DNA from: Solirubrobacteraceae bacterium
GTDB lineage: Bacteria > Actinomycetota > Thermoleophilia > Solirubrobacterales > Solirubrobacteraceae
DNA: 9,207 nucleotides
Assembly (NCBI GenBank): GCA_025928415.1
Contig: JAICJK010000063.1
Coordinates: 1 to 9,207 of the forward strand
Direction: 5' to 3'
This document shows, in pieces, positions 6,246 to 9,207 of the stretch. The translations under genes and the position numbers were made by a program. The first letter of the stretch is position 1; every line of letters begins with the position of its first letter. The notes under the pieces were generated by a model. That model was not told where the DNA came from, did no database searches, and worked only from the letters and a program-made list of their open reading frames with translations.

Positions 6246-6743
6246 TCATGCCCGCGGGCGCAGCGCGACGACCGGGATGACCCGGCCGCCGGCCCGGCGC
6301 TGGTAGGTCTCATAGCCGGAGTAGTTGTCGCAGGCCATCGCCCACAGGCGCTCGCGCTCCTCGCCTTCGGCGACGGCGGCGCGCATCGGGCGCCGCCGGC
6401 CGTCGATCGTGACCTCGACGTCCGGGTTGGCCTGCACGTTGCGCAACCACGCCGGATGCTCGGGCGCGCCGGCCTTCGACGCGATCACGACGATGAGGTC
6501 GCCCTGCTTGGTGGCCAGCAGCGGAGTGGTGCGCTCGACGCCGCTCCTGGCGCCGCGGACGTGCAGCAGCACGATCGGCTGCCCGAGGCCCGTGGACAGG
6601 CGGCCGCCGGTCAGCGGGATCAGCCGGCGGTCGATCGCCGGGAAGACCGAGATGAACAGCTTGCCGCCGAGGGGCGTCTGCGCGAACGTCTGCAGCACGC
6701 GCTCGGCGCGCGACTTGGCGGCCTGCGGACGGTAGTCGCGCAT
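6246..6743 (-). CDS. Ddn-like F420-dependent nitroreductase/quinone reductase family
   Basis: Deazaflavin (F420)-dependent nitroreductase family protein, 165 aa, a split beta-barrel. Characterised relatives in mycobacteria use F420H2 to reduce quinones or nitroimidazoles. Motifs seen are LLHVRGARSGVERTTPLL (59-76), LIVVIASKAGAPEHPAWL (83-100), RNVQANPDVEVTIDG (101-115) and YETYQRRAGGRVIPVVAL (144-161). All match the family's cofactor-binding pattern, including the lysine in the ASKAG segment. The start was set at ATG 6743 rather than the adjacent GTG 6746 because AGGTAGGG (6751-6758) sits 7 nt upstream of the ATG. The 70-aa gene follows 15 bp downstream. A protective role against quinones or redox stress is inferred from relatives; the native substrate is unknown. 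Confidence 0.9.
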   Translation of the reverse strand: MRDYRPQAAKSRAERVLQTFAQTPLGGKLFISVFPAIDRRLIPLTGGRLSTGLGQPIVLLHVRGARSGVERTTPLLATKQGDLIVVIASKAGAPEHPAWLRNVQANPDVEVTIDGRRRPMRAAVAEGEERERLWAMACDNYSGYETYQRRAGGRVIPVVALRPRA

Positions 6744-6838
6744 CACGCGACCCTACCTCGCGACCGACGGTCCCAGCTGCTCGGCGGCGAGCAACGCCCG
6801 CCGCTGGTCGGCAGGTCAGCCGATGCGATGTGGCGAAC

Positions 6839-6870
6839 CGCCCGCCCGGGCCCCGCGGCCCGGGCGGGCG
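6839..6870 (-). terminator. 14-bp GC hairpin terminator of the AraC-VOC operon
   Basis: Arms 6839-6852 and 6857-6870 are perfectly complementary over 14 bp and enclose the 4-nt loop CCGC. The hairpin begins 5 nt after the stop codon of the VOC gene at 6876. There is no T-tract on either strand, which is common for actinobacterial terminators. It may also block read-through toward the Ddn-like gene 95 bp further on. Confidence 0.75.
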
Positions 6871-6875
6871 CGCGC

Positions 6876-7304
6876 TCAGGTCGCCGCCAGCTCGCGGACC
6901 TGCGTGAGGCGGAAGTGGTTGCCGGACGGGTCGCGGAAGCCCGAGTCGATGCCGTAGGGGCGCTCCTCGGGCTCGTCGACGAACTCCACGCCGCGGGCCT
7001 TGAGCTCCTCGTAGGAGGCCTGGCAGTCCTCCGTGGTCAGGAAGACGGTCCCGGCGAAGCCCTTGCCCATGAGATCGCGCACCTGCTCGGCCGTCTCCGG
7101 GTCCATGATCGGCGCGCCCGGGATGGCCATCAGCACGATGGCCACGTCGGGCTGGCCGGCCGGCCCGACAGACAGCCAGCGGAAGTCCCCCATCTCGGGC
7201 AGCGTCACGTCGGCGCGCACCACCATGCCGAGCTTCTCGGTGTAGAAGGCGAGCGCCTCCTCCTGGTCGTGCACCCAGAGCTGTGCGTTGGCGATCCTGA
7301 TCAT
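6876..7304 (-). CDS. VOC-family protein, partner of the AraC regulator
   Basis: VOC/glyoxalase-fold protein, 142 aa. The two halves are seen as IANAQLWVHDQEEALAFYTE (4-23), VVRADVTLPEMGDFRWLSVG (28-47), GFAGTVFLTTEDCQASYEEL (82-101) and SGFRDPSGNHFRLTQ (121-135). Gln8 and Gln135 occupy places where metal ligands (His/Gln and Glu) lie in classical members, so metal use is open. The ATG at 7304 was chosen because GAGGAGG (7313-7319) is 8 nt upstream; a 13-residue longer reading exists but lacks support. It lies 40 bp downstream of the AraC gene on the same strand and is followed at once by a strong hairpin, so AraC-VOC forms a compact two-gene operon. In related actinobacteria this type of VOC protein is often next to such an AraC gene, from memory. 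Confidence 0.9.
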   Translation of the reverse strand: MIRIANAQLWVHDQEEALAFYTEKLGMVVRADVTLPEMGDFRWLSVGPAGQPDVAIVLMAIPGAPIMDPETAEQVRDLMGKGFAGTVFLTTEDCQASYEELKARGVEFVDEPEERPYGIDSGFRDPSGNHFRLTQVRELAAT

Positions 7305-7344
7305 CGGTCGGTCCTCCTCGGTCGGACTGCGGTCGCCGGTCAAG

Positions 7345-7779
7345 CTAGTCGCGACGTGCGCCGCTGTCTTCTCCGTTCGTGCGGCGTTGCGGGCGCCCGT
7401 AGGCGCGCAGCACGCAGGCCGGCACCAGCGCCCGTTCGGCGGCCGGCGGGAACGCGACCCGGTAGGCGTTCGGGGGGACGCCGTAGGACCGCGTGAAGCT
7501 GGTGGTGAACGACCCGACGCTCTGCAGCCCGACCGACATGCAGACGTCGGCGACCGACCGGTCGGTCGTCCGCAGCAGCGCCGCCGCGCGCTCCAGGCGC
7601 CGCGTGAGCAGGTAGGCGTGCGGGGGCTCGCCGAAGGCGCGGCGGAACTCGCGGCTGAAGTGCGCGCGCGAGAGGCCGGCGGCGCGGGCCATGTCGTCGA
7701 CGGCCAGCGGCTCGGCGAAGCGGCTGTCGATCAGGTCCTTGGCGCGGGTCAGGTGGCGGGCGGGCGGGACGAACGCCAT
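7345..7779 (-). CDS. short AraC-family transcriptional regulator
   Basis: DNA-binding-only AraC/XylS family regulator of 144 aa, lacking the usual N-terminal sensor domain (full-length members are about 300 aa). The first helix-turn-helix is about residues 25-48 (LAVDDMARAAGLSRAHFSRE and following). The second is about 74-97 (RSVADVCMSVGLQSVGSF and following), then SYGVPPNAYR, the family's closing signature. A basic tail (YGRPQRRTNGE, 127-137) follows. The start is ATG 7779. No ribosome-binding site is seen, but a GATCAT -10-like hexamer ends about 7 nt upstream, so a leaderless mRNA is plausible. GTG 7818 is a longer alternative. It is co-directional with the VOC gene 40 bp downstream and divergent from another VOC gene, so it likely controls one or both. 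Without a sensor domain, regulation may be by abundance or a partner. Confidence 0.92.
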   Translation of the reverse strand: MAFVPPARHLTRAKDLIDSRFAEPLAVDDMARAAGLSRAHFSREFRRAFGEPPHAYLLTRRLERAAALLRTTDRSVADVCMSVGLQSVGSFTTSFTRSYGVPPNAYRVAFPPAAERALVPACVLRAYGRPQRRTNGEDSGARRD

Positions 7780-7784
7780 CGCGC

Positions 7785-7843
7785 CGATGATCGCATCCGG
7801 CGGCGGCGTGCCCGGCACCCGATCGACCGAGCGGCGATGATCG
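7785..7843. promoter_or_regulatory. divergent control region with three spaced palindromes
   Basis: The 93-bp gap between the AraC and VOC starts holds CGAT-G-ATCG at 7785-7793, GTGCC-C-GGCAC at 7808-7818 and CGAT-G-ATCG again at 7835-7843. Their centres are at 7789, 7813 and 7839, about 25 bp apart. The outer two are identical and exactly 50 bp apart. Each outer copy overlaps a possible -10 hexamer facing its own gene: GATCAT on the minus strand and GATGAT on the plus strand. This looks like a shared operator/promoter region, probably for the adjacent AraC protein, which is inference. Confidence 0.5.
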
Positions 7844-7872
7844 CCCTCGACCCCGAACCCTGGAGCTGCCAG

Positions 7873-8268
7873 ATGACCGCCACCACCCCGTCGACGCTCA
7901 TCACCGGCGTCGACTTCGTCACCGTCCCGACGCAGGACCTCGACGCCTCGATGCACTTCTACGGCACCGTCCTCGGCCTGCCGTTCGTCAAGCGGTGGGG
8001 CGACATGCCCGCCGCGGAGTACCAGGCCGGCAACCTCACGCTCGCCGTCATGGACCCCACCGCGTTCGGGCAGGAGTTCCATCCGCACCGGCTGCCGATC
8101 GCGCTGCAGGTCGACGACGTGGCCGCCGCGCGAGCGCACCTCGAGGCCGAGGGCGTCAGCTTCGTCTCCGAGACGATCGACAGCGGCGTCTGCCACCAGG
8201 CGATCTTCCGCGACCCGGCGGGCAACGCGCTGGACCTCCACCACCGCTACGCGCCTCAGGAGGGCTGA
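7873..8268 (+). CDS. VOC-family protein (third, divergent from AraC)
   Basis: VOC/glyoxalase-fold protein of 131 aa. Modules seen are TGVDFVTVPTQDLDASMHFY (11-30), VLGLPFVKRW (33-42), LPIALQVDDVAAARAHLEAE (74-93) and CHQAIFRDPAGNALDLHHRY (107-126). The FRDPAGN turn is typical of the superfamily. Classical metal-ligand positions are not clearly kept, so function is unassigned. It differs from the other two VOC proteins of the window in its central region and belongs to another subfamily. The ATG at 7873 is supported by GGAG 7 nt upstream (7862-7865); ATG 7837 would add 12 residues but lies inside the outer palindrome. It is probably controlled from the shared intergenic region with AraC. Its stop is 22 bp from the stop of the opposing hydrolase. 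Confidence 0.9.
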   Translation: MTATTPSTLITGVDFVTVPTQDLDASMHFYGTVLGLPFVKRWGDMPAAEYQAGNLTLAVMDPTAFGQEFHPHRLPIALQVDDVAAARAHLEAEGVSFVSETIDSGVCHQAIFRDPAGNALDLHHRYAPQEG

Positions 8269-8334
8269 GTCATGTTCGACGGCGCGGGCGTCAGGACCGC
8301 TGGCGCAGCAGGAAGTCGAGCGTCGCGCCGTTGA
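8258..8334 (+). other. orphan ribosome-binding site and 20-codon micro-ORF
   Basis: AGGAGGG (8258-8264), formed by the last codons of the VOC gene, is followed after 7 nt by ATG at 8272. This is a textbook initiation site for a downstream gene. The frame ends at TGA 8332-8334 after only 20 codons, inside the 3' end of the opposing hydrolase. It may be the remains of a lost second gene of the VOC operon, or a chance result of the VOC C-terminus encoding Gln-Glu-Gly. No protein identity can be given. Confidence 0.25.
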
Positions 8335-9097
8335 AGCTCTCGGCGTCCTCGTGGAGCCCGGCGTGCGACAGCTGGTCGAAGACGACGAGCTCGGTCTCGC
8401 GGATCCCGCTCTTGAGCGGCTCGGCGAAGCGGGTGGAGCAGACGACGTCGCGCGCTCCGAACGTGATCAGGGTCGGAGCGCTGATCTCGCCCAGCACGCG
8501 GCTTGCGTCGTGCGCGATGACCGCGTCGGTCTGGGCGAGGAACGCGTCCACCGGCTGAGCGGGACGGCCGCGCACGAAGTCCACCAGCGTGTCCACGAAC
8601 CCCGGCCGGCTGACGTACATCTCGGGCGTGAAGCACAGGGGGAAGATGCCCTGGATCACCACGTCCGCGACGGTCGGCAGCGACGACGCGAGCGTGCGCC
8701 ACAGCTCGAGAACGGTCTTCAGGTAGGCATCGCTGGCGTCCCAGCAGCTGTGCAGCGAGAGCGAGCGCACGCGGTGCGGAGAGCGGGCGGCCAGGTGCGT
8801 GGCCACGGCGGCGCCGAGCGAGACGCCCGCGACGTGGGCCCGCTCGATCCCGATGGCGCCGAGGAAGGCGGCGACCTGGTCGGCGTAGCCCTCGGTCGAG
8901 TACGGCCCCGCCGGCTTGTCGCTCTCGCCCGAGCCGGGGAGATCGAGCGCGATGCAGCTGAAGTGCTCGGTGTAGGCCGGCAGCTGGAAGGCGTAGCAAG
9001 CGTGGTCGGCAGACGTGTAAGGGATCAGCAGGAGCGGCTCGCCCTCTCCCTGCACGTCGTAGTTGATCGTGAGCCCGTCCACCTCGACATGTGGCAT
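8291..9097 (-). CDS. alpha/beta hydrolase (enol-lactonase-like)
   Basis: Alpha/beta-fold hydrolase, 268 aa, cytoplasmic. Catalytic residues seen are Ser93 in the elbow GVSLGA (91-96), Asp217 in TFGARDVVC and His245 in LSHAGLHE. The first part, VDGLTINYDVQGEGEPLLLI (6-25), and LDLPGSGESDKP (51-62) are typical of the 3-oxoadipate enol-lactonase/haloperoxidase-like group, but this does not fix the substrate. The oxyanion segment reads IPYTSAD instead of the usual HG motif, which is unusual. The ATG at 9097 has GGAAGAGAG (9103-9111) 5 nt upstream; a GTG 42 nt earlier is less likely. It is tail to tail with the VOC gene and has no other neighbour in the window. Its promoter should lie in 9098-9207, where I see no clear -35/-10 pair. 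Confidence 0.9.
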   Translation of the reverse strand: MPHVEVDGLTINYDVQGEGEPLLLIPYTSADHACYAFQLPAYTEHFSCIALDLPGSGESDKPAGPYSTEGYADQVAAFLGAIGIERAHVAGVSLGAAVATHLAARSPHRVRSLSLHSCWDASDAYLKTVLELWRTLASSLPTVADVVIQGIFPLCFTPEMYVSRPGFVDTLVDFVRGRPAQPVDAFLAQTDAVIAHDASRVLGEISAPTLITFGARDVVCSTRFAEPLKSGIRETELVVFDQLSHAGLHEDAESFNGATLDFLLRQRS

Positions 9098-9207
9098 GGC
9101 CGCTCTCTTCCGCTGCTGGTCGCAGGGCGCACACCTCACACGGCGCGGCGGGCTGGCGAGCGGCTCGGGCGCCGGAGCGATGCGCCTAGATCCGCCTGCA
9201 TCATCGC

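Noticed and set aside
6778..6793. TGCTCG-GCGG-CGAGCA hairpin upstream of the Ddn-like gene
   Set aside because: A 6-bp stem alone in a GC-rich 95-bp gap is not enough to call a riboswitch, attenuator or operator.
9180..9207. ATG at the right edge as start of a plus-strand gene
   Set aside because: Only nine codons are visible and the GGAG upstream is just 2 nt away. The TGCATCATCGC at the very end only partly resembles the AraC-region palindrome.
1..9207. Defence system, toxin-antitoxin pair, mobile element or biosynthetic cluster
   Set aside because: No nuclease-helicase set, toxin-antitoxin arrangement, transposase, integrase, terminal repeats or large modular enzyme is present. The HNH-like protein is secreted and stands alone.

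Overview
This is a high-GC (visibly around 70%) chromosomal window packed with short metabolic genes on both strands. It probably comes from an actinobacterium. Three different coenzyme-F420-type redox families, a secreted excalibur/HNH-like protein and a MreB-type actin homologue together fit Thermoleophilia (Solirubrobacterales-like) best. That placement is inferred from gene content only. I see no rRNA, tRNA, CRISPR array, IS element, integrase or phage gene.

Left block (145-2704, all minus strand). A F420-type luciferase-like oxidoreductase overlaps a F420-type PPOX protein by an ATGA junction. After 36 bp comes a MarR regulator, which overlaps an alpha/beta hydrolase by a second ATGA junction. 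The 36-bp gap carries a TTAGC/GCTAA inverted repeat that is a likely MarR operator.

Centre. On the plus strand lie a secreted protein of 233 aa (signal peptide, excalibur calcium motif, HNH-like C-terminus; 2844-3545) and an isolated MreB paralogue (3637-4659). The MreB gene meets a second alpha/beta hydrolase tail to tail (4690-5508, minus). That hydrolase diverges from a VOC/glyoxalase-fold protein (5596-6000, plus).

Right block. A Ddn-like deazaflavin-dependent nitroreductase/quinone reductase and a 70-aa hypothetical protein form a minus-strand pair (6743 to 6018). A short AraC regulator and a second VOC protein form another minus-strand pair (7779 to 6876), closed by a perfect 14-bp GC hairpin. 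The AraC gene diverges from a third VOC protein (7873-8268, plus) across 93 bp that hold three evenly spaced palindromes. A third alpha/beta hydrolase (8291-9097, minus) lies tail to tail with the last VOC gene.

The overall picture is an accessory region of small detoxification or catabolic enzymes (hydrolases, VOC proteins, F420 reductases) under two local regulators, MarR and AraC. I found no convincing new multi-gene system. The items most worth checking are the palindrome array between AraC and VOC, the orphan MreB, the secreted excalibur/HNH-like protein with tandem palindromes upstream, and an apparent orphan translation start at 8258-8334.
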